Assembly (NCBI GenBank): GCA_010093485.1
Contig: MU001508.1
Span: forward strand, 820,051 to 884,050
DNA: 64,000 bases
Direction of reading: 5' to 3'
Source of the DNA: Karstenula rhodostoma CBS 690.94
Taxonomy: Eukaryota > Ascomycota > Dothideomycetes > Pleosporales > Didymosphaeriaceae
Of the stretch, positions 55,929 through 64,000 are shown in pieces (the first letter of the stretch is position 1; each line of letters begins with the position of its first letter). The notes under the pieces were generated by a model that was not told the origin of the DNA, searched no databases, and worked only from the letters and a program-made list of their open reading frames with translations. The translations under genes were made by a program, and so were the position numbers.

Positions 55929-56665
55929 ATGAACATCTCCGGTACGCTCAACGTCTTCAGACTAATACGGGAACCAGCACTGTGTCTCCCCCAGCATACC
56001 GTTTCCACCTTCAATCATCTTCCCGTGCCCCTGTCCAAAGCCTTCCCCAAGAGAGATGGCGAGAAAGAGGTAGACATAAAGGCCGTGATCCTTGATAAGG
56101 ACAACTGTTTTGCCATCCCACATACGAACGAAGTGCACAAGCCTTACCATGTAAGCTCCCATTGCAAAATCACCCCCACTTATCTAATGACCACAGGACA
56201 AATTCCAAGAGCTCCGCCGCGCCTATCCCGGCTCCAAGCTCCTGATAGTCTCCAACACAGCGGGCACTGACTCGGACAAGAACCAAGCCGAGGCAGCTCT
56301 CCTTGAAAAGAACACCGGCGTCAAGGTCCTCCGCCATTCGACCAAGAAGCCCGGCTGCACGGAGGAAGTTCTGTCATATTTCAAGCAGCACCCAGACTCT
56401 GGCGTGACCGCACCATCTCAGATTGCTGTCGTAGGGGATCGCTTGTTCACGGACGTGATGATGGCGAATATGATGGGGAGCCATGGGTTTTGGATCCGGG
56501 ATGGGGTGATTGAGCGGAAGAGCTTGGTAGGTCTTGACGAACAGTAGTTGCCGTGGTATACAGACTGCTAACCTGGGATAGTTTGCGCGAGTCGAGGACA
56601 GACTGGCGATGTTCCTACTGAGGAGGGGATACTGCGCCCCGAACCCGAAGAGCCAGTTTGAGTGA
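55929..56665 (+). CDS. GEP4: Mitochondrial phosphatidylglycerophosphatase (Gep4)
   Basis: Gep4 removes phosphate from phosphatidylglycerophosphate on the matrix side of the inner mitochondrial membrane, a step in cardiolipin synthesis. Exons 55929-56150, 56197-56526 and 56582-56665 encode 211 aa. HAD-phosphatase motif I is VILDKDNCFA (Asp56 and Asp58), motif II is LLIVSNTAGT, the motif III Lys lies in STKKPGC, and motif IV is VVGDRLFTDV (Asp155, Asp160). The N-terminus NISGTLNVFRLIREPALCLP fits the family start. Introns are 46 and 55 bp. An upstream in-frame start at 55788 would overlap the promoter and lacks similarity. It is divergent from SMD3. Confidence 0.94.
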
Positions 56666-57307
56666 AGCGTTCACTGCCTGCTATCTTGTACCATTACTAC
56701 TGTATTGCAAACGATCGGTCTTCTAGGAAATACCAGTTTTTCACGTAGCCTACGCTACCGTAAGTCAATGTTAACTAACTAGGAAACGCGCATTCTAAAT
56801 CAAATATGCGCCCGTATCCAGAGCGCAGCTCACCGGCATTGAAGGGATAGTCAAAAGCACTTTATCGATATTAGGGAAAGGTGCGCCAAGTATATGTGAC
56901 TTCAAAGACCACGACATCGGCTGGATCGAACACGACCCTCGGCGGGAGTCCAGCACCAATCGTTATGGACGTATGGAGACCTTCGAAGTTCACCAACTCC
57001 GTCATCAAGTCCCCAGCACCAAGATGAAACCCCCCAAGCAAACCTCCGCCGCCCTTACCCTAACCCTAAACAGCTGGGCTCATGATGAGAGGCTGGGGCC
57101 TACGACGTGGAATGATTCTGTGCTTTTTGGAGTCATTTTTGAGGTGGAGTCTGCCACGCAATGATGAGAATAACACGTTCGCAGTGTCATCTTCAAGTGT
57201 ATAAACATGTGGCCCCATGAGTGCCACTCCACTCACATCAATAAATGAAATACTTCCCCTCATTGCGAACGACTCGATTACCAAGAAGGTGATATGAGGA
57301 AAGTCTT
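56666..57307. other. Convergent intergenic region with telomere-like hexamers
   Basis: 3' flanks of GEP4 and of the membrane-protein gene. TTACCCTAACCCTAAAC occurs at about 57055-57071, two copies of the CCCTAA telomere unit. No gene is supported. Confidence 0.5.
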
Positions 57308-58994
57308 CTAAGCTCCATGCAACCCGCTCCTGCACTCCTTGTCGCAGAACTCGCAAACCCACCACCTCCGGCCTTCCCCAAGGACTTTCCGACAATTAGA
57401 GCAGCATATCGAGTCCGCTATTCCTTTCACGTTAGAAACAGTCGTGGCCTGACTCATCTCGCACTCCAACCTCCTCATACTATCCTCCACTAGCTCCGCA
57501 TCGGAGAGTTGATTGCAGCTTCGACAGATGAGGAGCGGCCCACCTCGAGGACTAGCTACATCCGAAACACCGCGAGCGCGGTTTTCACCGCCGTGGAACA
57601 GTCTTTGGAAGAAGCGAGATGTACTGCTCGTAGTGGGATGCCGACATCCACATCGCCGCGTATCAATCTGTCGAGACGCTTCTAGCCGCGGCTCACGAAG
57701 CGTCCTACGATAGCATGCTGAGCAATGCGGAAGACAGTGCAACATGTGGTCGCAGAAGAGCTGTGCTTCCTTGAGTACACGGCGGAAGCTGCACCCCTTG
57801 CAGATCTGGTTCAGGCATGCCCAGCATTGCGCTCTAGTCACCGGGTCGCACGTGTACGCTCCGAGATGCAGCGGCTGTTGGGCGCTGTCTGGGGCCGGGA
57901 GGAGGGTTTGGCAGATGCTTCGCGAGACTAGGCTGAGGTTGACGATGTCGTTGTAGTGGAGGTGGGTTGCCACCATGACTAGGACGTCGTAGACGCCGAG
58001 AAATTCAGCGAGTGGAGTAACCGGACTTTTTTCTCGCAGAACGTGCGTCCATGTACCGCTGTGATCATCCCGTGCGCCCTGAGCAGAACTTCTCTGTCGA
58101 AACCTTGCTTGTATAGACTTGCTGCTGCATCTGATCGCAAACAATATCCGAGCCTGGAAAGACTCAGGTAACCTGCGAAACACGAGACAAGGGACGTAGC
58201 ACAGGATCCAAAAGCACAGCACCCCGAAGTCCCGAAAAGGTAGCATCAATGTTGGCAGTATATTGTTCCAGAAAGGCAGCTGCGAGTAAGGTAGTCTCGA
58301 CAAGGTGACCTCCTTGGCTAAGCTTAGGCAAGCGAAGAAGCAGTTGCATATATTGAAGAAGATCATGGAGGCGACAAGAGCACAGACCACAACTGCAAGG
58401 TTTCGCTGCTGTACGAACTGTATGCATGCGCGCTCTGCGTTCGCTAAGAGACCAAGGTTTGCGGCGGCCTGCAGGAAGGCGGTATTGGACAGTAAAGCCG
58501 GGTCTTTGCACGCGTCCATGTTTTTCGGCGAGTAATGCCCTTGGTGAGTGACAGTAAGGCCGAGATATGCAAGGAGGACAATGTCGGGTATAGCGAAAAT
58601 GATGTTAGCCGGAGGAAGAAGGAAAATAGACGGTATGAGAACAGCCAGGTGATAATAGAAGTTGCGCTGACCCTTTTCGAAGCTTAGCAATCCTAGCTTG
58701 ATGAAGCATAAGAAGAAGTACGTACCCATTTCATTGCCATGCTTTCGCCTGATCTAGCATCCAGGCTATATACGTCTCCTAGCTTTGGGTAGTCTTCTAT
58801 AGCCTTCCAGTGTGTCTTTGCATGTTGTTGGTAAAGACCAAGTGGGATAAGGATCCCGAAGCGAAGCGCAATGCCTGGTAGTGGAGTCCATGCTGCTCTC
58901 ACGCCTGGACAACCGTCAGTAGGCACGTTGCGCTGCGCTTGTGGTGTCTAGTACCTGCAGCAAAGGCCTTGATTTTGAATTCGGGGACCAGCAT
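57308..58994 (-). CDS. Multi-pass membrane protein with cysteine-rich C-terminal region
   Basis: Exons 58994-58955, 58904-58726 and 58672-57308 encode 527 aa. Hydrophobic segments include WTPLPGIALRFGILIPLGLY, the pair LAVLIPSIFLLP and IIFAIPDIVLLAYLGLTVTH, LAVVVCALVASMIFFNIC and FGVLCFWILCYVPCLVF, giving about five membrane helices. A middle segment (LGVYDVLVMVATHLHYNDIV, then NLSLVSRSICQTLLP) resembles an F-box-like helix set. The C-terminal 200 residues carry many Cys pairs (CWACLNQICKGC, CDHMLHCLPHCSACY, CRSCNQ, CCSNCRKVLG, CEFCDKEC), likely zinc-binding. No family is recognised. Introns are 50 and 53 bp. A role in membrane-associated ubiquitination would be speculation. Confidence 0.75.
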
Positions 58995-60331
58995 CGTGCT
59001 TATCGCGAGAACCAAAGAGCATGAGCAAATGGTCCTGAAGGCTGACAAAATCGGCCTTGCTTCACTGTGGTGAGGGGCGTGCCGTCGCAGGGTACATGTT
59101 GTGTGGCTCCGTATCGCCGATAGACAGGTTGCTCTAATGAACAGAATGCCCGTGGAGTTGCCGATAGTTGTCGGGAGGACGAAGCACAGAACACGGCACG
59201 AGGTCGCGGGGCGATGGTGCCAAGGTCCGGTGTGTTCAATACGAAGGTCACGGCGCTGTTGCGGCGCATGCTTTGCTTGCCATTGGTTGGTGCTCGCGCA
59301 GATGGCTACAAATGTGGCGTTGGAATGTAGTTAACCTTCACTGCAGTAAACATCCACCGAAAATAAGAAAGGAAAAACCCGTATAGGAGTAGATGGGACA
59401 GACGGGCTGAGTGGAGCCTTCGTTAGATTACTGCCCCCTACAATTGCCGCTCGACCAATGAAAACGCGTCAATGATGAGGATTGGTCTGAACGGAGGAAT
59501 CCACCTTCATGTAAGCTGGTCGTCCTCATTGTGGTTCTGGATATACCACTGTTCCATGGAGTTTATCAACACAGATGGCTATCCGACAAAATGCATCAGG
59601 CCAAGTGTGGCTTGTGACGGAGGTCCGCATTTAAGGTTCGGAGGGTATCGGCCAGCCCAGGTGTGGCTCGAGAGAAAGACCATTTTTCGTTGGGTGAAGA
59701 GAGGAAGGCAGTCGCTCCATGTCGCCGGATGGTCTGAAAGGCAGAAACTGTCGTGGTCGTATTGTGTTTCGCTGGCTTGCGTTCATTCAGCCATGGTGTT
59801 GGAGTGTACAACGCTGTTGCTGTGAGAACGCGTGAGAAGCTCAACACTCGAGTCAATCCATACGTCAGCGCGACGAGAAGACAAAATTTCGATGCCAATG
59901 CACCTGTCGAAAACAGGGAACATGTCAGAGAGATGAGGTTCAAGCAAGAACCCAAGCATCCATGCCAAGCTCGACCGAAGCGGGCTAGCGGCCGGCTGTT
60001 ACGTCGGTCTCTCCTGGCAACGGCGCTTGTTTATCGATGTGCCAGCGCATCGCGGCCGCCAATTCCAACTGGCCCACATGAGATGCATATGGCAGCTCTC
60101 CCCGCATATTCCATTTAGCTGCATGTACCTCGACCTCGCCTTGCCTCTTCCGCATTTCTACGCATCTAGGCGCCCGCTCCGCCCTCACCCGTAGTCGCTG
60201 CCGTCTCTCCGTCTGCGTCTCTGCGTCTCCGTCTCTCCGTCTACGTCTCTCACCGCCTCCTGGTCCCAATTCTTCACCTGCGCGCAGCCGCTGCACACTC
60301 CCCGCCGCTGTCCCGTCCCAGCTAGCTCGAG
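58995..60331. other. 1.3-kb divergent intergenic region
   Basis: Promoters of the membrane-protein gene (minus) and CDC14 (plus). Just before CDC14 a pyrimidine-rich tract of CGTCTC(T)-type units lies at about 60203-60252, probably in the leader. Open frames lack motifs. Confidence 0.5.
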
Positions 60332-61304
60332 ATGGAGGCGCTGCTCTCCCTCGCCTTCGACAACATTGCGTCGAAGGAGACGCAGAAGATACGAAAGGGG
60401 CTGCGGCAGATCGAGGGCATGCTCGCCCAGATCTGCCTGTCGAGCGGGAAGTCCACACCATCCAAGCCCGGCCACCGACGGAACCAGTCTGCGATAAACC
60501 TCGGCGAGCAACCGCAGTCCACACCAAAGAAGCTGGGGCAGTTGTCAGAAGATCCAGCGTTTCGGGAGTTCTTCCGGTTGCAGGAGGGTTTTGAGTGGAA
60601 TGGTGAGCACAGTGGATCTGTGTTACAGACAGCAACTGACGTGGAATCGTAGTCGCATTGCGCGTCGCAGACTGCCTCGAGCGGCTGCTGGGCATGACAA
60701 GCAGTAAGGGTACTCCTCTCTGCCTCACCCACCGTAACGGTACTGACAGCGACTAGACGGCCAAAACGATCTGCTGATCCTCTCTTCTCTCTCAAACGTG
60801 CAAGGACTGCTCCTCCTGCACCCTCCGTCGCGCACAATCTTTGGTCGCGAAAACAAGATGAACCTGCTACTCGATCTCCTCGACCCGTTCAACTGCCCCG
60901 CGATCCAATCCGCAGCCCTCCTCGTTCTCGTCACCGCGTTACTAGCGACGCCCCAGAACACACGCATCTTCGAGCAAATGGACGGCCTGCTCACGGTGAC
61001 GGCCCTATTCAAAGACGAGGATACCACACAGCAAGTCAAGGTCAAACTGCTGGAGTTCCTGTACTTCTATCTCATGCCGGAAGTCCCCGTTCTCGCAAGC
61101 GCTCGGAGCCCTAGCGAGCTGGTCGGCGTCTTCGAGAGGCGGGGCAGTACCGTCAGCGGCGACGAAGGCGGAGGAGCTGGGGACAAGAGCATCCGCTCGC
61201 AACAGGAGAAGCAGTACGAGTTGAGCAGGTACCTGAACAACGTCGAAGGACTCGTGCAAGATCTGCAAGAGAGTGCGCCGTTTACGAGCGTGGCGGCGCG
61301 GTAA
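60332..61304 (+). CDS. CDC14: Cdc14-family septation initiation network protein
   Basis: This is the S. pombe Cdc14 family (partner of the Sid1 kinase in the septation initiation network), unrelated to the budding yeast phosphatase of the same name. Exons 60332-60602, 60653-60703 and 60757-61304 encode 289 aa. Signature blocks are MEALLSLAFDNIASKETQKI, RKGLRQIEGMLAQICLS, DPAFREFFRLQEGFEWNVAL and RVADCLERLL. They continue with NDLLILSSLSNVQGLLLLHP, then SRTIFGRENKMNLLLDLL and KVKLLEFLYFYLMPE. The fold is armadillo-like helices. Introns are 50 and 53 bp with CTGAC branch sites. Codons total 290 with the stop, the usual size for filamentous fungi. Confidence 0.92.
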
Positions 61305-62676
61305 AGACGAGGGAGGCGAGAGCACACGGAAGCCTATCTCCACCATCAGCATTCACTACTAACCAGCAGGATGGCCAGCATTTCTTTTGTGTATGACTAT
61401 TTTGTCTCTCTTGATACAGCATTTTCCTGTATGTATTGGCGCGGTTCGTCAACAGCTCTTCCTTTGTTCCTGGCAGCACGGCGTTCGCGGGTGGGCCTGG
61501 AAAACACGGGCAATGTTGCGACCTTTGTCTGGCGCCTTTTCTTAGTCATGCATCCTGTTGCTCTAGAGCGTTTTCCACTCATGGCATAATGCATAGCGTG
61601 GGAGGCCGCGCGTTGTATCAGTTGTCTCCTTTCGGCGTTTGTATTGGGAAGCTTCGGATACCATAGCACCCTTCTCAGGGACCTCTTTTTGTATAATCAG
61701 TGTTGGAATGACATGACGGATTTTTTTCTCCGATGGTAGCTATCCAATGGTTCGCAGAGCTCGCGCCAACACGGCAGATGCGGGCTCGGACGCCGGCGCT
61801 TTGGCGTCCCGATGAGGGTGGAAGCAAAACAGATGGGCAGCCACTTTTCGGCAATGGCGGGACCTAGACCGCGAGCGGCAAGGTGGCACAAGACCATTCA
61901 AGTTCAATCGAGACGTCGTCGGCGTGTTTCCAGCGACCGGCCATTCACCGGCCCAGTCTCCACGCCCCGGTCCGCGAACAAAGACGTGAGGCGCTGCTGA
62001 CCGGCTGTCTCTGGCTGTCTCTGGCTGTCTCTGGCTGCCTCTGGCTGTCTCTGCCTGTCTCTGGCTGTCTCTGGCTGTCTCTGGCTGTCTTCGGCGCAGG
62101 CCATCGGTGTGGCTGCTCGGCAGGGCCGCATGGCTCGGTGCCCGCTTCGGAGTGGGCATTGGTCATGACGGCGGTGAGCTCACGCTGGAGCCCCGTGTTG
62201 GCGACGAGATCAAGCAGTGACGACGCAGTTGGTGAAAAGGGACGGACCAATATTCGCGTCGTCGGCCCAAAGACTTTCCTGCAGCCGCGCCGTTGCAGCA
62301 GCACTAGCCGCCGCTGCTGCCCTAGTGCTGGCCTTTCCGCGTGTTCCGACATAGAGCACGACGCCGCGAAAGACTGCGTGTCAGCAAGCATATACTAATC
62401 CCTTGCGTCTCCACCTTTGCCCTCTTAGTCTTGTCTTGTTGCCCTACCTTTTTTTTTCTCTCATACTTTTACGTGGTCAATAACAACCAACTGTGCGGCA
62501 GCTCCAACCAAGTGACAACACCACTTCCAGGGTACAGCTACCCTTGTTTACCCCACGGAAGATCGCGGCTGTTGCGCCACCGCTTGCTTTGGAATCCGCA
62601 GAGGTCGCGTGCCCAAGAAGCAGCTGCCTTTTCGTCCGACCGCTCGCCAGCTCCTCACTTCTGCACATCTTCTATC
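61305..62676. other. Intergenic region upstream of the PAP2-like gene
   Basis: CDC14 3' flank and the promoter and leader of the PAP2-like gene. Includes the 10-bp minisatellite at 62003-62090. Open frames across it are driven by the repeat and are not called. Confidence 0.5.
62003..62090 (+). repeat. 10-bp minisatellite (GGCTGTCTCT)n, about 9 copies
   Basis: Nine head-to-tail 10-bp units, two of them with one substitution (GCCTCT at about 62036-62041; GCCTGT at about 62053-62058). It lies about 590 bp before the PAP2-like start codon. There are no spacers, so it is not a CRISPR array. Confidence 0.9.
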
Positions 62677-64000
62677 ATGGGTGTCGGAGCGTTTATGGAG
62701 CCGCTGGTCGTCGTGACCCTGCTCTTCGGCGGCACATGGGTCAATCGAAACACAACGTACCGCGTCTTCGACCGTCGTAGAGATCACGCAAACTCGCGAT
62801 CGACTTCGCCTGATGGTTCCGCCGAATCCGGCCGCTCCAGCCCACGCTCCAGCGCATCGCTGCTCGATGGCTACCGAGCATCTTCACCGTCGCTACTCGC
62901 TGAGCAAGTACCATACTGGAGGAAACGCGAGGTACGGGTTCTTGGCTTCCGGAAAGAGGTGGTGTCGCCCAACACGCGGAGGTTCGAGGGCTACTTCTTG
63001 AGTCGGTTGCTGCAGAAGTTCCCATTCCTCGTCGAAGCATGGTATTGGGCGTTGATATACTGGGTCAGTATCTCCAGGCCACCACCACAACGAGCATGAA
63101 TACTTACTCCACGCAGGTGTACCAGCTCGGACGTGCTTTCACAGCTCTTACGCTCGTAGACGAGACCGTCGACGTAGCTCGCCAACATGCCCTAACCCTT
63201 ATCCACATTGAGCAGCGCTTCCATATCTTTCACGAACTCGATGTCCAACACTGGTTCCTGCAACATCCCTTCATCTTGCACTGGACCAACCGCATTTACT
63301 CCTTCATCCACATTCCAGGCACCATCCTCTTCCTCGTTTGGCTCTTCTACTACACCACCACCCGCAACCGCCTGGACCTCCCTCTCCCCAACAAGCCCCT
63401 GGGTGAAGCCGACGGCTCACCCGCCGGCCCCCGTCTCTTCGCCGCCCGCCGCCGCACCATGGCCGTCTGCAACCTCATCGCCTTCGTCGTCTTCACCCTG
63501 TGGCCGTGCATGCCACCCCGCCTCCTCTCGGACCCCAACGTCTCCGGCGACGTCGGCGAGGAAGCCCGCGCCTTCGGCTTCGTCGACACGGTCCACGGCA
63601 CCAAGGGCGAAAGCTCTGTTTGGACGCAAAACAAATTCTGCAACCAGTACGCCGCGATGCCCAGCCTGCACTTCGGATACGCCCTCCTCATCGGCCTGAC
63701 CATCTGCTCCATCCCGCTCGCGCCGCAGCACCACCGCGCCCGCTCGTTTCCCCTCCCGCTGCTCCGCGTCCGCGTACGCATGCCCGCCCCGCGCCGCCTC
63801 GCATGTCTCGCCATCGGCATCGCGTATCCCACCATCATCCTCGTCGCCATCGTCGCGACGGCAAACCATTTCATCCTCGACGCGGTGGCGGGCGCGTGCG
63901 TCTGCGGGCTTGCCTGGACGGGTAACCGCGTACTGCTGAATTTGCTCCCCGTGGAGGACTACTTCCTGTGGTGTGTGCGGATCCACAAGCCGGAGCGGCG
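62677..64000 (+). CDS. PAP2-superfamily membrane protein, Aur1/Ipt1-like (3' end outside window)
   Basis: Exon 1 is 62677-63063 and exon 2 starts at 63117 and stays open to the last base, so the C-terminus is cut. The N-terminal helix is GAFMEPLVVVTLLFGGTWV, followed by a Ser/Arg-rich cytosolic loop (SPDGSAESGRSSPRSSASLL). Several membrane helices follow (for example LIAFVVFTLWPC). The inositolphosphotransferase-type PAP2 motifs are present: WPCMPPRLL, CNQYAAMPSLHFGYALLIGL (near residue 310) and ANHFILDAVAGA (near residue 380), giving the His and Asp of the catalytic triad. Related enzymes make inositol-phosphoceramide, but this subgroup (MPPRLL, long loop) is uncharacterised, so only the superfamily is firm. 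The 53-bp intron has a GTCAGT donor. Confidence 0.87.

Noticed and set aside
62003..62090. CRISPR-like array
   Set aside because: The units are 10 bp with no unique spacers, and the genome is fungal; it is a minisatellite.
61740..62391. Gln/Arg-rich frames across the minisatellite (minus strand)
   Set aside because: Their composition comes only from translating the 10-bp repeat; no start context, introns or domain.

Overview
This window is nuclear DNA from a filamentous ascomycete (Pezizomycotina; a Dothideomycete is my best guess, not provable here). The evidence is many short introns (about 45-66 bp, GT...CTAAC/CTGAC...AG), two Zn2Cys6 regulators, fungal cell-wall-degrading enzymes, a septation-initiation Cdc14 homologue, and transition-type decay of repeats that resembles RIP (repeat-induced point mutation). 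Genes lie on both strands and are monocistronic. Exon models were read by hand from splice signals and conserved protein motifs. Boundaries are given in the evidence because only gene spans fit the start/end fields.

Region 1 (1-14 kb): the 3' end of PRP8; a repeat-bearing intergenic stretch (MITE-like element, 51-bp direct repeats, a 250-bp tandem array); an alpha/beta-hydrolase fused to a dual-specificity phosphatase; a secreted GH43 glycosidase; a secreted amidase; and an NADP-type alcohol dehydrogenase/enoyl reductase. Region 2 (14-27.5 kb): housekeeping genes RPS19 (with a 5-nt exon), ILV3-type dihydroxy-acid dehydratase (with an 8-nt exon), a decayed or intron-rich unknown gene, a DUF2462 protein, MTC1, a 995-aa RGG-box protein and an AA9 lytic polysaccharide monooxygenase that lacks an ATG. 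Region 3 (27.5-31.2 kb): AT-rich gene-poor DNA carrying a second copy of the MITE-like element and a second 250-bp array, both inverted relative to the copies near the window start. Region 4 (31-45 kb): a DUF2237 protein, DOA1/UFD3, a BTB/POZ protein and several small lineage-restricted proteins. Region 5 (45-64 kb): two Zn2Cys6 regulators, a methyltransferase tail-to-tail with IRC6, SMD3 head-to-head with GEP4, a multi-pass membrane protein with a Cys-rich tail, CDC14, and a PAP2/Aur1-like membrane protein cut by the window end.

Functionally the window mixes core machinery (spliceosome: PRP8, SMD3; ribosome: RPS19; ubiquitin/Cdc48: DOA1; cardiolipin synthesis: GEP4; septation: CDC14; branched-chain amino acids: ILV3) with secreted plant-polymer enzymes (GH43, AA9). 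There is no biosynthetic gene cluster or operon. The most unusual structure is the pair of inverted three-unit arrays with fixed TATA-to-ATG spacing and the associated MITE-like pair, about 27 kb apart.
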